Shown here: one piece after another, positions 25,478 to 40,649 of the stretch
Layout: the number at the start of each line of letters is the position of its first letter
Numbering within the stretch: position 1 is the first letter of the stretch
DNA from: Procambarus clarkii
Taxonomy: Eukaryota; Arthropoda; Malacostraca; Decapoda; Cambaridae
Assembly (NCBI RefSeq): GCF_040958095.1
Contig: NC_091233.1
Span: 7,909,235 to 7,973,234, forward strand
Reading direction: 5' to 3'
DNA: 64,000 nt
Program-made: the position numbers and the translations under genes
Notes under the pieces: model-generated
Databases searched by the model: none
The model's input: only the letters and a program-made list of their open reading frames with translations
Told to the model about the DNA's origin: nothing

Positions 25478-26549
25478 TAATGTGTATGGGTGAAGAACTA
25501 CCTAACAGGAAGGAGCCAGAGGGTAATGGTAAGGGGCGAAAAGTCGGACTGGCGAACAGTAACAAGTGGAGTACCTCAAGGATCGGTGCTGGGACCAATC
25601 CTCTTTCTAATTTACGTAAATGATATGTTTACAGGAGTGGAATCATACATGTCAATGTTTGCAGATGACGCAAAATTAATGAGAAGAGTTGTGACAGACG
25701 AGGATTGTAGGATCCTCCAAGAGGACTTAAACAGGCTGCAGAGATGGTCAGGGAAATGGCTACTGGAGTTTAACACCAGTAAATGTAAAGTTATGGAAAT
25801 GGGATCAGGTGACAGGAGACCAAAGGGACAGTACACAATGAAGGGGAACAGCCTACCTGTAACGATTCGAGAAAGAGACCTGGGAGTGGATGTGACACCT
25901 AATCTAACTCCTGAGGCACATATAAATAGGATAACGACAGCAGCGTACTCTACACTGGCGAAAATTAGAACTTCATTCAGAAACCTAAATGAGGAAGCTT
26001 TTAGGGCGCTTTACACTGCCTACGTGAGACCCGTCTTAGAGTATGCCGCGCCATCATGGAGCCCCCACCTGAAGAAACACATAAAGAAACTGGAGAAGGT
26101 TCAGAGGTTTGCGACGAGGCTTGTCCCAGAGCTACGAGGGTTGGGATATGAAGAGCGGCTGAAGGAACTGAACCTTACGACACTAGAGAAAAGAAGGGAG
26201 AGAGGAGATATGATAGGGACATATAAAATACTCAGGGGAATTGACAAAGTGGAAATAGATGAAATGTTCACACGTAATAATAACAGAACGAGGGGACATG
26301 GGTGGAAACTGGAAACTCAGATGAGTCACAGAGATGTTAGGAAGTTTTCTTTTAGCGTGAGAGTAGTAGAAAAATGGAATGCACTTGGGGAACAGGTTGT
26401 GGAAGCAAATACTATTCATACTTTTAAAACTAGGTATGATAGGGAAATGGGACAGGAGTCATTGCTGTAAACAACCGATAGCTAGAAAGGCGGGATCCAA
26501 GAGTCAATGCTCGATCCTGCAAGCACATATAGGTGAGTACATATAGGTG

Positions 26550-26555
<6 letters not shown>
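25478..26555 (+). mobile_element. CR1-like LINE, 5' truncated, subfamily 1
   Basis: Begins just after (AC)n with the RT reading frame already running. It holds an uninterrupted 326-residue ORF (25490-26470), a short 3' UTR with GGCGGGATCCAAGAGTCAAT, and a doubled TATAGGTGAGTAC (26529-26554) that runs into (AC)n. It is the least damaged LINE segment in the window, which suggests relatively recent insertion. Confidence 0.9.
25490..26470 (+). CDS. CR1-like RT, C-terminal part, open
   Basis: Partial ORF2. From the start it encodes [43 protein letters not shown] (catalytic FADD intact) and [15 protein letters not shown]. The C-terminal domain has [95 protein letters not shown] and [19 protein letters not shown]. 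No stop or shift occurs over 326 codons. The domains before the fingers and palm N-terminus are missing, so the piece cannot act alone. The first Met is only the first in the frame, since coding similarity begins a few codons earlier. Confidence 0.88.
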   Translation: MKNYLTGRSQRVMVRGEKSDWRTVTSGVPQGSVLGPILFLIYVNDMFTGVESYMSMFADDAKLMRRVVTDEDCRILQEDLNRLQRWSGKWLLEFNTSKCKVMEMGSGDRRPKGQYTMKGNSLPVTIRERDLGVDVTPNLTPEAHINRITTAAYSTLAKIRTSFRNLNEEAFRALYTAYVRPVLEYAAPSWSPHLKKHIKKLEKVQRFATRLVPELRGLGYEERLKELNLTTLEKRRERGDMIGTYKILRGIDKVEIDEMFTRNNNRTRGHGWKLETQMSHRDVRKFSFSVRVVEKWNALGEQVVEANTIHTFKTRYDREMGQESLL

Positions 26556-26605
<50 letters not shown>

Positions 26606-26660
26606 AACACACACACACAACACACACACACACACAAACACACACATACACACACACACA
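26556..26660. repeat. (AC)n between two LINE copies
   Basis: AC run with GCAAAC and CAACAC variants. It is the 3' tail of the LINE ending at 26555, and the next LINE starts at its end. Confidence 0.95.
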
Positions 26661-27817
26661 CATTTTCTTGGATTGTCGGAAAGCCTTTGACACAGTACCG
26701 CATAAGAGGCTGGTACATAAGCTGGAGAGAAAGGCAAGTGTAGCTGGTAAGGTGCTCCAGTGGATAAGGGAGTACCTAAGCAATAGGAAGCAGAGAGTTA
26801 CGGTGAGGGGTGAGACCTCCGATTGGCGTGAAGTCACCAGTGGAGTCCCACAGGGCTCTGTACTCGGTCCTATCTTGTTTCTGATATATGTAAATGATCT
26901 CCCGGAGGGTATAGATTCATTTCACTCAATGTTTGCGGACGATGCCAAAATTATGAGAAGGATTAAGACAGAAGAGGACTGTTTGAGGCTTCAAGAAGAC
27001 CTAGACAAACTGCAGGAATGGTCGAACAAGTGGTTGTTAGAATTTAACCCAACCTAATGTAATATAATGAAGATAGGTGCAGGGAGCAGGAGGCCAAATA
27101 CAAGGTATTATCTGGGAGAGGAAATTCTTCAGGAGTCAGAGAAAGAAAAAGACTTGGGAGTTGATATCACGCCAGACCTGTCTCCTGCAGCACATATCAA
27201 GAGGATAACATCAGCGGCATATGCCAGGCTGGCCAACCTACGAACGGCATTCAGAAATTTATGTAAAGAATCATTCAGAACTTTGTATACCACATATGTC
27301 AGGCCAATCCTGGAGTATGCAGCCCCAGCATGGAGTCCATATCTAGTCAAGGATAAGAGTAAACTGGAAAAGGTTCAAAGATTTGCCACCAGACTAGTAC
27401 CCGAGCTGAGAGGTATGAGCTACGAGGAGAGACTACGGGAATTAAACCTCACTTCGCTGGATGACAGAAGAGTTATGGGGGACATGATCACCACATTCAA
27501 GATTCTGAAGGGAATTGATAGGGTAGATAAAGACAGACTATTTAACACAAGGGGCACACGCACAAGGGGACACAGGTGGAAACTGAGTGCCTAAATGAGC
27601 CACAGAGATATTAGAAAGAACTTTTTTAGTGTCAGAGTGGTTGACAAATGGAATGCATTAGAAAGTGATGTGGTGGAGGCTGACTCCATACACAGTTTCA
27701 AGTGTAAATATGATAGAGCCCAATAGGCTCAGGAATCTGTACACCTGTTGATTGACGGTTGAGAGGTGGGACCAAAAAGCCAGAGCTCAACCCCCGCAAG
27801 CACAACTAGGTGAGTAC
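26661..27817 (+). pseudogene. CR1-like LINE, RT C-terminal half, subfamily 2
   Basis: 5' truncated within the RT palm, starting [17 protein letters not shown] right after (AC)n. It continues with [37 protein letters not shown] and WLLEFNPT. One frame runs to 27726 with two stops: TAA at 27055-27057 (relatives have Lys in NPTKCN) and TAA at 27592-27594 (relatives have Gln before MSHRD). The C-terminal domain is present (YVRPILEYAAPAWSP, TRGHRWKLSA). The 3' UTR has GTTGATTGACGGTTGAGAGG and ends CTAGGTGAGTAC at 27817, then (AC)n. Confidence 0.9.
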
Positions 27818-27881
27818 ACACACATGAAAACACACACACACACACACACACATGCAGACACACACACACACAAACACACAC

Positions 27882-27920
<39 letters not shown>
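27818..27920. repeat. (AC)n tail
   Basis: AC run with ATGCAG and CGCAAAC interruptions, the tail of the preceding LINE. A SINE starts at its end. Confidence 0.92.
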
Positions 27921-27921
<1 letters not shown>

Positions 27922-28238
27922 GAAGGGGCCTCGTAGCCTGGTGGATAGCGTGCAGGATTCGTAATTCTGTGGCGCGGGTTCGATTCCCGCACGAGGCAGA
28001 AACAAATGGGCAAAGTTTCTTTCACCCTGAATGCCCCTGTTACCTAGCAGCAAATAGGTACCTGGGAGTTAGTCAGCTGTCACGGGCTGCTTCCTGGGGT
28101 GTGTGTGTGTGTGGTAACAAAAAAAAAAAAAAAAAAAAGTAGTTAGTAAAACAGTTGATTGACAGTTGAGAGGCGGGCCGAAAGAGCAAAGCTCAACCCC
28201 CGTAAATACACTACTAGTAAACACACACACACACACAC
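27921..28238 (+). mobile_element. SINE, Thr-like tRNA head, main-LINE tail
   Basis: Plus-strand twin of the SINE at 23823. The head GCCTCGTAGCCTGGTGGATA ends with CGCACGAGGC. Its anticodon arm is CAGGA-TTCGTAA-TTCTG, a 5-bp stem with a 7-base loop and CGT anticodon, and box B is GGTTCGATTCC. The common body, (GT)n and an A18-like run follow at about 28118-28137. Then comes GTTGATTGACAGTTGAGAGG and AGCTCAACCCCCGTAAATAC, ending in (AC)n at 28216-28237. It follows a LINE (AC)n tail and is followed at once by the next LINE. Confidence 0.9.
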
Positions 28239-28918
28239 CTCAAAGAGAACAGTATCGATGCTGAGACTCGGATAACCACCCAGGGAGAAGGTGGTAATAG
28301 TATTTTGGAAGAGAATGCCACAATAAAAGCAACATTTGCAGAAAAGCTAAAAAAACAACAACTCTGAAGTAATGTCTGCAGTGATGGAGGTAGCCATGAA
28401 AGCAGCCACCTCACAGAAAGCGGCACGCTCCACTAGCCAGCTGCTGGAAAGGAAAAGATCAGTGGTAGCTGTGGGTATTACAGAGCAGGAAGGCTCTAAT
28501 AGGAGAGTGGAATGATGAGGACAAAGTGGCAGTGAATGAAATACTGAAGGCACTAGACATGGAAGGGGCTGAGCATAGCATTGAGAAGATTTTCAGGTTA
28601 GGCTGGTACAAAAAAGACCGAGACCGTGTGTTAAAGATAGTGTTTGCAAATGAGAACACAAAGGAGACGATTCTAACAAAGAAAAGCCACCTGCAACATG
28701 TGGGAGAATTCAAAAAGGTATTCCTCCAGAGGGACATGACGAGGGAGGAGAGGGCCATGGCGGCAAAAGCAAGGAAGAAACGAAGGGCAAGAGAGGAAAA
28801 CCAGGAAACCACAGCTCCCAACACATCACCCCCAGAGGCGAGGGGGGGGGGGGAACCCACAACCAGCTACCCAGTAACACCAGCGGGGAGGGCAACCCCA
28901 CCACCCTCCTCTGCATAG
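28239..28918 (+). pseudogene. CR1-like LINE ORF1 (nucleic-acid-binding), partial
   Basis: ORF1 region of the copy running to 32085. A broken N-terminal part (28239-28520) aligns with the coiled-coil-like ORF1 start at 34321. An open frame 28526-28918 has EILKALDMEGAEHSIEKI, FRLGWYKKDRDRVLKIVF, HLQHVGEFKKVFLQRDMTRE, then basic AKARKKRRAREEN and a Pro/Ser-rich end. The FRLG...VFLQRDMT pattern is that of RRM-like LINE ORF1 proteins, which coat the RNA. It starts right after the SINE (AC)n. Frame problems lie near 28350-28510. Confidence 0.7.
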
Positions 28919-29029
28919 AAAACCCCCCCTTTCCTTCCTGTCCTCCCTCCCCTTTCACCCCATACCCTCCCTGTCCCTCCCCCTTCACTTGACCCCCCAC
29001 CCCTCATCCCAGTATCCTCTGCAACCCTG

Positions 29030-30180
29030 GTGTCCATCTCACAAATCCTCACACCCATGGCAGAGCTTCCTCCACCAGCAGAACACTCACCAAGGAGGAG
29101 ATTTGAGAAGGGACAGAAGAAAGTGAGCCTCAAGGCAATGTACACTAACATAGATGGAATTACAAATAAAGCAAATGAACTTGGAGAATGGGTACTAGAG
29201 GAAAACCCAGACATAATAGCTCTTACAGAAACAAAGCTAACGAAAACCATAACAAATGCAGTGTTCCCACAGAACTATTATGTTATGAGGAAAGAGAGAG
29301 AAGGAAGAGGTGGTGGTGGTGTAGCCCTGCTGGTAAGAAAAGGCTGGGATTTTGAGGAGTTGGTTGTTCAGGGATGTGAAGGATTCAGTGACTACATAAT
29401 AGGTACAATAACAACTGGAGGGCAAAAAATTATAGCTATAGTCATATATAATCCACCACCAAATGACAGAAGACCCAGACAGGAATATGATAGAAACAAC
29501 ATGGCCACCATTAACATAATAAAGAGAGCAGCTTCTGTTGCTAGCCGGAATGGATCTGGACAACTAATCATGGGAGACTTCAACCATGGGAAGATAGATT
29601 GTGAAAACAGAGACCCGCATGGAGGACGAGAAACATGGAGAGCTAAGCTGCTGGACGTGGCAGCAAGAAACTTTCTAAACCTGCACATCTAGGAACCAAC
29701 AAGAATGAGAGGAGAAGATGAACCAGCAATGCTTGATCTGATATTTCCCCTAAATGAGTGGGATATAAGGGAAGTCAAGATGGAAGCACCCTTGGGAATG
29801 AGTGATCACAGTGTATTGAACTTTGAGTACCTGGTAGAGTTAGGAATTATCCCCCCCCCCCCCGAAAAAGAACTAGGAAACAAAAGGCTGGCATACCGAT
29901 AGGGAAATTATGAAGGGATGAGAAGCTTCCTAAGGGAAATACCTTGGGACACAGACCTCAGAGCTAATTCTGTACAAGACATGATGGACTATTTCACCCA
30001 AAAGTGTCATGAGGCAGTAAGCAGATACATCCCGGCCCAAAAGGAAAAATCCGAGAAGCAAAAGATGAATCCATGGTATAATAGGGCATGTATGGAAGCA
30101 AAGAAACTGAACAAAAGGGAGTGGAAGATCTTCCGGAATAACAGAACACCAGAAAGCAGAGAGAGAGATACCAGATAACC
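29030..30180 (+). pseudogene. CR1-like LINE ORF2 endonuclease and linker
   Basis: ORF2 start MSISQILTPMAELP, then AMYTNIDGITNKANELGEW (metal-site Asn), IIALTETKLTK (Glu), GGVALLVRKGWDF, GCEGFSDYI, VIYNPPPNDRRPRQEYDRNN, LIMGDFNHGKIDCENRDP, EEDEPA/DLIFPLN and MSDHSVLNFEYL (SDH). All main endonuclease positions are visible. A TAG at 29690-29692 follows NLHI where relatives read SQHVKGPTRM. Another TAG falls after NKRLAYR at 29900. The linker NPWYNRACMEAKKLNKREW follows. A polypyrimidine/proline-rich leader at 28919-29029 separates ORF1 and ORF2. Confidence 0.88.
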
Positions 30181-31866
30181 AGGAATGAGTATGTCAGGGT
30201 GAGAAGAGAAGCAGAGAAAAGTTATGAAAATGATATAGCAAACAAAGCCAAGAACGAACCAAAGCTACTCCACAGTCACATCAGAAGGAAACCAACAGTG
30301 AAAGAACAGGTATTGAAACTTAGAACAGGCGAGGACAGGTATACAGAGAATGACAAAGAGGTGTGTGATGAACTCAACAAGAGGTTCCAGGAGGTCTTCA
30401 CAACAGAACAAGGTGAGGTCACTGTGCTAGGAGAAAGGGAAGTAAACCAGGAGGCCATGGAAGAGTTCAAAATTACGAAAGAGGAGGTCAAGTGACACCT
30501 GCTGGATCTGGATGTTAGAAAGGCTGTTGGTCCAGACGGGATCTCGTCATGGGTACTGAAAGAGTGTACAGAGGCACTTTGCTTGCTACTCTCCATAGTG
30601 AATAGTAGGTCACTGAAGATGGGAGACCTACCAGAAATATGGAAGACGGCGAATGTGGTCTCAATATACAAAAAGGGCGACAGGCAAGAGGCACTGAACT
30701 ACAGGCCAGTGTTCTTGACTTGTATACCATGCAAGGTGATGGAGAAGATCGTGAGAAAAAACCTGGTAGCACATCTGGAGAGAAGGGACTTCGTGACAAA
30801 TCGCCAACATGGGTTCAGGGAGGGTAAATTTTGCCTGACTGGCTTAATAGAATTCTACAACCAGGTGACAAAGATTAAGCAAGAAAGAGTGGGCTGGGCG
30901 GACTGTATTTTCTTGGAATGTCGGAAAGCCTTTGACACAGTACCGCATAAGAGGCTGGTACATAAGCTGGAGAGACAGGCAGGTGTAGCAGGTAAGGTGC
31001 TCCAGTGGATAAGGGAATACCTAAGCAATAGGAAGCAGAGAGTTACAGTGAGGGGTGAGACCTCCGATTGGCGTGAAGTCACCAGTGGAGTCCCACAGGG
31101 CTCTGTACTCGGTCCTATCTTGCTTCTGATATATGTAAATGATCTCCCGGAGGGTATAGATTCATTTCTCTCAATGTTTGTGGACGATGCCAAAATTATG
31201 AGAAGGATTAATACAGAAGAGGACTGTTTGAGGCTTCAAGAAGACCTAGACAAGCTGAAGGAATGGTCAAACAAATGGTTGTTAGAGTTTAACCCAACCT
31301 ATATATAATGTAATGAAGATAGGTGTAGGGGGCAGGAGGCCAGATACAAGGTATCATCTGGGAGAGGAAATTCTTCAGGAGTCAGAGAAAGAAAAAGACT
31401 TGGGGGTTGATATCACGGCAGACCTGCCTCCTGCAGCCCATATCAAGAGGATAACATCAGCGACATATGCCAGGGTGGCCAACCTACGAACGGCATTCAG
31501 CAACCTGTGTAAAGAATCATTCAGAACATTGTATACCACATATGTCAGGCCAATCCTGGAGTATGCAGCCCCAGCATGGAGTCCATATCTAGTCAAGGAA
31601 AAGACAAAACTGGAAAAGGTTCAAAGGTTTACCACCAGACTAGTACCCGAGCTGAGAGGTATGAGCTACGAGGAGAGACTACGGGAATTAAACCTCACTT
31701 CACTAGAAGACAGAAGAGTTAGGGGGGACATGATCACCACATTCAAGATTCTGAAGGGAATTGATAGGGTAGATAAAAACAGGCTATTTAACACAAGGGG
31801 CACACACACAAGGGGACACAGGTGGAAACTGAGTGCCCAAATGAGCCACAGTGATATTAGAAAGAA

Positions 31867-34196
<2,330 letters not shown>

Positions 34197-35140
34197 CTCC
34201 CCTGCCTAACCCTATCAAAACATATCAGGGAAAGGGACAAAATTCAGGGAAAGGGACAAAATGGTCAGAAGACGCAACAGGGACAAGGGGAATAGTCAAA
34301 GTGACCAAACAAAGGAAATGTTAGCCCAAGTTTTGTAGGAATTCAGGAGGGAGATACATGAAAGGAGGATTATAATTAGCAACCTGCAAAGTGAGCTGAC
34401 ATCAGCAAGGGAGGAGATCAAATCCCTCACAGAGAAAAATAAAGAGGCCGAGCATCAGATTATCATCCAAAGGGAAGGTGGGAATGTTGCATTGGAAGGA
34501 AATGCCTCTGTACCTGAAACATTTGGGGAAATACTGAGAAAGAGCACAGAAGCAATGGACACAGTGAGGGAGGTAGCCATGCAAGCAGCTACCTCACAGG
34601 AAGCAGCAAGGTGCACCAGTCAGCTGCTGGAAAGAAAAAGATCAGTCGTAGATGTAGGCATCAAAGAACAGGAAGGATCCAATAGGCAGGAATGGAATAG
34701 CAAGGACAGAGAGGCAGGAATGGAATAGCAAGGACAGAGTGGCAGGAATGGAATAGCAAGGACAGAGAGGCAGTACATGGGATACTGAAGGGGTTACAGA
34801 CGGAAGGGGCTGAACAAAACATTGAGAAGGTTTTCAGGTTGGGCTGGTACGACAAGGACAGAAACTGACTGGTAAAGGTGATGTTAACAAACGAGACTAC
34901 GAAGGTTATTCTAGAAAGGAAGAGTCAGCTGTAGTATGTGGATGAATACAAAAAAGTATTCCTACAGAGGGACAGAATGAAGGAGGAGAGAGCCAGGGCA
35001 GCAGAGGCAAGGAGGAAGCGCAGGAAGAGTGGAGTAAACCAGGAAATCTCAGCCCCCTAACACAAAAGTCCCAGAGACAGGAGGAGACCCCACAACCAGC
35101 ATCCCAGCAACACCAGAGGGGAGGGCAACACCACCACCCT
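34197..35140 (+). pseudogene. CR1-like LINE ORF1 with coiled-coil-like region
   Basis: A frame from about 34339 reads EFRREIHERRIIISNLQ, SELTSAREEIKSLTEKNK and EAEHQIIIQREGG, with heptad-like spacing. FGEILRKSTEAMDTVREVA and TSQLLERKRSVVDVGIKEQE follow. A triplicated 28-bp unit at 34684-34767 destroys the frame. Beyond it, remnants of FRLGWYDKDRN and KKVFLQRDRMKEERA show the RRM-like part, then a proline-coding tract. This is a fuller ORF1 N-terminus than in the copy at 28239, and the two align from about 34440. Confidence 0.7.
34684..34767 (+). repeat. 28-bp triplication inside ORF1
   Basis: Three head-to-tail copies of AGGCAGGAATGGAATAGCAA plus GGACAGAG; the third starts with T. Because 28 is not a multiple of 3, each added copy shifts the frame. 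Confidence 0.92.
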
Positions 35141-38100
35141 TTGTATAGAAACCCACCCTTCCCCTCACCCTACCTGCCCCCACCCAAATGCTCACCCAAC
35201 CCTCCCCCCCCCACCCCATTGTGACCCCTGTCACCGCTCCACCATTCCCACCATGTCCCCCCTCCCCCTTCATCCCATTCCCTCCTCCCCCCTCACCCCG
35301 TATCCTGTATGTCCCCCCTATCTCCTTACCCCACACCCTACATGTCCCCCCTTCCCATTAACGCCCCACCTCTCACCCCAAAATCCTATGAGACCCTGCA
35401 AACCACCTCACATATCTTCTCACACAGGGAACAGCTTTCCCCACCAGCAGAACACTCGCCAAGAAGGGGACAAGAAAACGAACAGAAGAAAGTGAGCTTC
35501 AAGGCAGTGTACACTAACATAGATGGGATTACAAATAAAGCAAGTGAACTCGGAGAATGGGGAATAGAAGAAAACCCAGACATAATAGCAATCACAGAAA
35601 CAAAGCTAACGAAAATAACAAACACAGTGTTTCCACAGGACTACTATGTAGTGAAAAAGAGAGAGAAGGGAGTGGTGTAGCTTTGCTGATAAGAAAAGGT
35701 TGGAGTTTTGAAGAGATGGTAAATCAGAACTGCGAAGGTTTCAGTGACTACATATCAAGCACCATAGCAACTGAAGGACAGAAAATTATAGTAGTAGTCA
35801 TATATAGCTCCCCACCGAATGACAGAAGACCCAGACAGGAATATGAAACAAACAACATGGCCACCATCAATATAATAGAGAGAGCAGCTTCTGTGGCTAG
35901 CAGGAACGGATCCAGACTGCTAATCATGGGAGACTTCAACCATTGGAAAATAGATGGGGGGGAACAGAGACCCACATGGAGGACCAGACACATTGAGAGC
36001 TAAGCTGCTGGACGTGGTAACAAAAAACTTTCTAAGTCAACACGTAAAGGGACCGACAAGAATGAGAGGAGAGGATGAACCAGCTTTGCTTGATCTGATA
36101 TTTACCCTAAATGAGTCGGCTATAAGGGAAGTTAAGTTGGAAGCCCCCTTGGGAATGAGTGATCATAGTGTATTGAGCTTTGAGTACCTGGTTGAGCTAC
36201 GAATTATCTCCCCCCAAAAATAACTGAGAAACAAAGAGCTGGCGTACCGAAAGGGAAACTATGAAGAGATGAATAAATTCCTAAGGAACATACAATGGGA
36301 CACAGAACTCAAAACCAAGTCCATACAAGACATGATGTACTATGTTAAAAGTGTCAGGAGGCTGCAAGCAGGTTTATCCCAGCACGACAGGAAAAAAACG
36401 AGAAGCAAAAGAAGAATTAGTGGTTTAATAGGGAATTATTAGTGGTTTAATTTCGAATTAATAGGGTACGAAAGCAATGGAGCTGAACAAAAGGGTATGG
36501 AGCTACTTCCGTAATAACAGAACACCAGAAAGTCGAGAGAGATACCAGAGAACCAGGAACAAGTATGTTAGTGTGAGAAGAGCAGCTGAGAAAAGGTATG
36601 AAAATGATATAGCTAATAAAGCCAAGACCGAACCAAAGCTACTACACAGTCATATCAGGAGGAAGACAACAGGGAAGGAACAGGTGATGAAACTTAGGAC
36701 GGGTGAGGACAGGTACACAGAGAATGACAAAGAGGTGAGTGAAGAACTCAACAAAAGGTTCCAGGAGGTCTTTACAATAGAACAAAGAGAGGTCACGGTG
36801 CTAGGAGAGGTGGCAGGAAACCAGGCGACCTTGGAAGGGTTCGAAATTACAAGAGATGAGGTCAAGATGCACATATTGGAGCTGGACGTGAGAAAAGCTG
36901 TTGGGCCGGACGGAATCTCACCATGGGTATCAAAAGAGTGTGCAGGAGCACTTTGTTTGCGACTCTCTATAGTGTTCAGTAGGTCACTGGGAACGGGAGA
37001 CCTGCCAGAAATATGGAAGACGACTAATGTAGTCCCAATATACAAAAAGGTGACAGACAAGAGGCACTGAACTACAGGCCAGTGTCCTTAACTTATATAC
37101 CATGGAAGGTGATGGATAAGATTGTGAAAAAAACCTAGTAACACATCTGGAAAGAAGGTACTTCGTGACAACCCATCAACAAGGGTTTCAGGAAAGGTAA
37201 ATCTTGTTTTACAGGCTTAAAAGAATTCTACGATCAGGTGACAAAGATTAAGCAAGAAAGTGAAGGATGGGAGGACTGCATGTTTTTTGGACTCTCGGAA
37301 AGCCTTTGACACAGTACCCCATGAAAGGCTGATGCAAAAGCTGGAGAAACAGGCAGGAGTAACTGGTAGGGCGCTCTTGTGGATATGGGAGTACCTAACC
37401 AATAGGAAGCAGAGACTTACAGTGAGGGGTGAGACCTCAGATTGGAGTGAAGCCACCAGTGGAGTCCCACAGGGCTCTGTACTTGGACCTATCTTGTTTC
37501 TGATATGCGTAAATGATCTCCGAGAGGGTATAGACTCATTCCTCTCAATGTTTGCTGACGATGCCATAATTATGAGAAGGATTTAAACAGAGGAGGAGGG
37601 CAGCTTGAAGCTCCAAGAAGACCTGGACAAGTTGCGGGAATGGTCGAACAAATGGTTGTTAGAGTTTAACCCAACCAAATGTAATGTAATGAAGATAGGT
37701 GTAGGGGGCAGGAGATGAAATACTTCAAGAGTCAGAGAGAAAGACCTGGGGGTTGATATCATGCCAGACCTGTCCCCTGAAGCTCATATCAAGAGGATAA
37801 CATCAGTGGCATATGCCAGGTTGGCTAACATGGGAACGGCCTTTAGAAACCTGTGTAAGGAATCTTTCAGAACATTATATACCACATATGTCAGACCAAT
37901 CCTGGAGTATGCGGCTCCAGCATGGAGTCCATATCTAGTAAAGCATAAGACTAAACTGGAGAAGGTTCAAAGGTTTGCCACCAGACTAGTACCCCGAACT
38001 GAGGGGTATGAGCTACGAGGAGAGACTACGGGAATTAAACCTCACGTCACTGGGAGACAGAAGAGTTAGAGGGGACATGATCACCACAAACAAGATTCTC

Positions 38101-38435
38101 AGAGGAATTGACAGGGTAGATAAGGACAGATTATTTAACATAAGGGGCACACACACTAGGGAACACAGGTGAAAATTGAGTGCCCAAATGAGCCACAGAG
38201 ACGTTAGAAAAAAATTTTCAGTGTCAAAGTATAGACAAATGGAATGCATTAGGAAGTGATGTGGTGGAGGCTGACTCCATACACAGCTTTAAGTGTAGAT
38301 ATGATAGAGCCCAGTAGGCTCAGGAGTCTGTACACCAGTTGATTGACAGTTGAGAGGCGGAACCAAAGAGCCAGAACTCAACCCCTGCAAGCACAATTAG
38401 GTGAGTACAATTAGGTGAGTACGCACACACACACA
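35141..38435 (+). pseudogene. CR1-like LINE ORF2, heavily frameshifted
   Basis: A Pro-rich leader (35141-35450) precedes the endonuclease: AVYTNIDGITNKASELGEW, IIAITETKLTK, SFEEMVNQNCEGFSDYISS, RLLIMGDFNHWKID, SQHVKGPTRMRGEDEPALL and MSDHSVLSFEYL. Linker and RT follow: [73 protein letters not shown] and MFADDAIIMRRI. At least six shifts are visible, several at homopolymers (35670, 35960, 37050, 37180, 37290). About 37710-37745 loses the GDEILQE-type codons. The tail has a doubled ATTAGGTGAGTAC (38397-38422) and (AC)n. Confidence 0.87.
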
Positions 38436-38952
<517 letters not shown>

Positions 38953-40635
38953 CTTCCCCCCTCCCCCCCCACACACAAACACACACACATACAGACCCTC
39001 TCCGCTACACCACCCCAGAGCCTCTTAGCTTTCCCATACAGGATCCTCCCAGCCCCCTTTCACCCCAGAGTCCCCAGATCCACCTTCCTAGACCCTCCCA
39101 GCCCTGTACATCCCTTGCCCCTCTCTACTTCAGAAGAATCAACAGAAACTGAGGATGGAAAAAAGAGAGTCAGATTCAAGGTAACGTACTAGAACATAGT
39201 TGGGATTACAAGCACGACAAGCAAACTTAGGCAAAGAGCACAAGAAGTGAACCCAGATGTGATTAGACTAACAGAAACAAAGCTCTCAGGAGTCATAACG
39301 GATGCGGTGTTTCCCCAGGACTACACTGTAATATGGAAAGAGAGGGAAGGAAGGGGGAGGAGGCAGAGTGGCCCAATTGATTGGAAAGGAATATAGTTTC
39401 GAGGAGATGGGTATCCCAGGCTGTGAGGGGTTCAGTGACTACATTACAGGCACCATGACAATAGGAGGTCCAAGAGTAGTGGTAGCAGTGATATATTACC
39501 TACCACCAAATGACAGAAGACCCAGGCAAGAGTATAACAGAAACAATATGGAAGTCAACAATATAACTGAGAGAGTAGCCACTGCTGCCTTTTGAAATAG
39601 ATCCCATCTGCTCATCACAGGGGACTTCAATCACGGAAGGATAGACTGGGAAAACATGGAACCGCATGCAGGTGAGGCAACATGGAGAGCCAAACTGCTG
39701 CATGTGACAACAGGAAACTTTTTTAAGCCAGCATGTCAGGGGAGATCCAGAAGAATGAGAGGCAATGATGAACCAGCAAGTCTCGCCCTAGTCTTTACTC
39801 TAAATGACTCCGACATAAGGGAAATCGGGTTCAAAGACCCCGTGGGAATGAGTGATCACAGAGTACTGATGTTTTAGTATCTGGTCGAAGAAGGGTTAAA
39901 GCACTGAAGGAAAGGCCCAGAAAACAAAAAACTGGTATTCCAAAAGGGAAACTATGATGAGATAAGAAAATTCCTAACAGATGTAACTTGGGAAGCAGAG
40001 CTCGGAGGAAAGACGGCCCAAGACATGATGGACTACATCACAGAGAAGTGTAAGGAAGCAACAGACAAGTTCGTCCCAGTCCAAAAGAAAAAATTCGAAG
40101 TGCAGATGAGAAACCCATGGTTTAATCAGAGATGTAAGCTAGCAAAGCAACTAAGTAAAAGGGCGTGGAGAAATTATAGAAATAACAAGTCACTTGAGAG
40201 CAGAGAAGGATACCATGAATACATCAGGGTGAGAAGAGAGGCAGAAAGGCAATATGAAAAAAGCATAGCAAGCAAGGCAGAGACTCAACCTAAATTGCTG
40301 CACAGCTGCATCACGAGGAAAACAACAGTGAAGGAACAGGTAATGAAACTGAGGATGGGAGCAGAGAGATTCACTACAAACGACAAGGAAGTGTGAGAGG
40401 AACTCAATAAGAAATTCCAGGAGGTCTTCACATAAGAGCAAGGAGAAGTTCTAGAGATAAGAGTAGGGAATAGATAACCAGGCACCACTAGATGAGTTTG
40501 GGATTACCAGTGGGGAGGTGAGGAAGCTTTTGTTAGAGTTGGATGTGACAAAGGCTATAGGTCTGGATTATTTTCACCATGGATACTAAAGGAAGGAGCA
40601 GAAGCACTGTGCCTACCACACTCTATAGTTTAAAA
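38953..40635 (+). pseudogene. CR1-like LINE ORF2 5' half, 3' end missing
   Basis: Pro-rich leader, then the endonuclease (NIVGITS, VIRLTETKLSGVI, GCEGFSDYITGTM, PPNDRRPRQEYNRNN, HLLITGDFNHGRIDWEN, MSDHRVLMF). The linker (NPWFNQRCKLAKQLSKRAW, REAERQYEKSIASKAETQ) and the start of RT (GLDYFHHGY in place of GPDGISPW) follow. Similarity stops near 40630, in TLYSL-like sequence. The copy has a 5' half and lacks its 3' half, the reverse of normal 5' truncation. It meets a minus-strand LINE tail-on. Stops at 39187 and 39592 and several shifts are present. Confidence 0.85.
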
Positions 40636-40649
40636 CAAATTTGTATTTT

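Noticed and set aside
20199..28238. CRISPR-like array from the repeated tails
   Set aside because: Spacing is irregular, repeats are LINE/SINE tails with (AC)n, and the genome is clearly eukaryotic.
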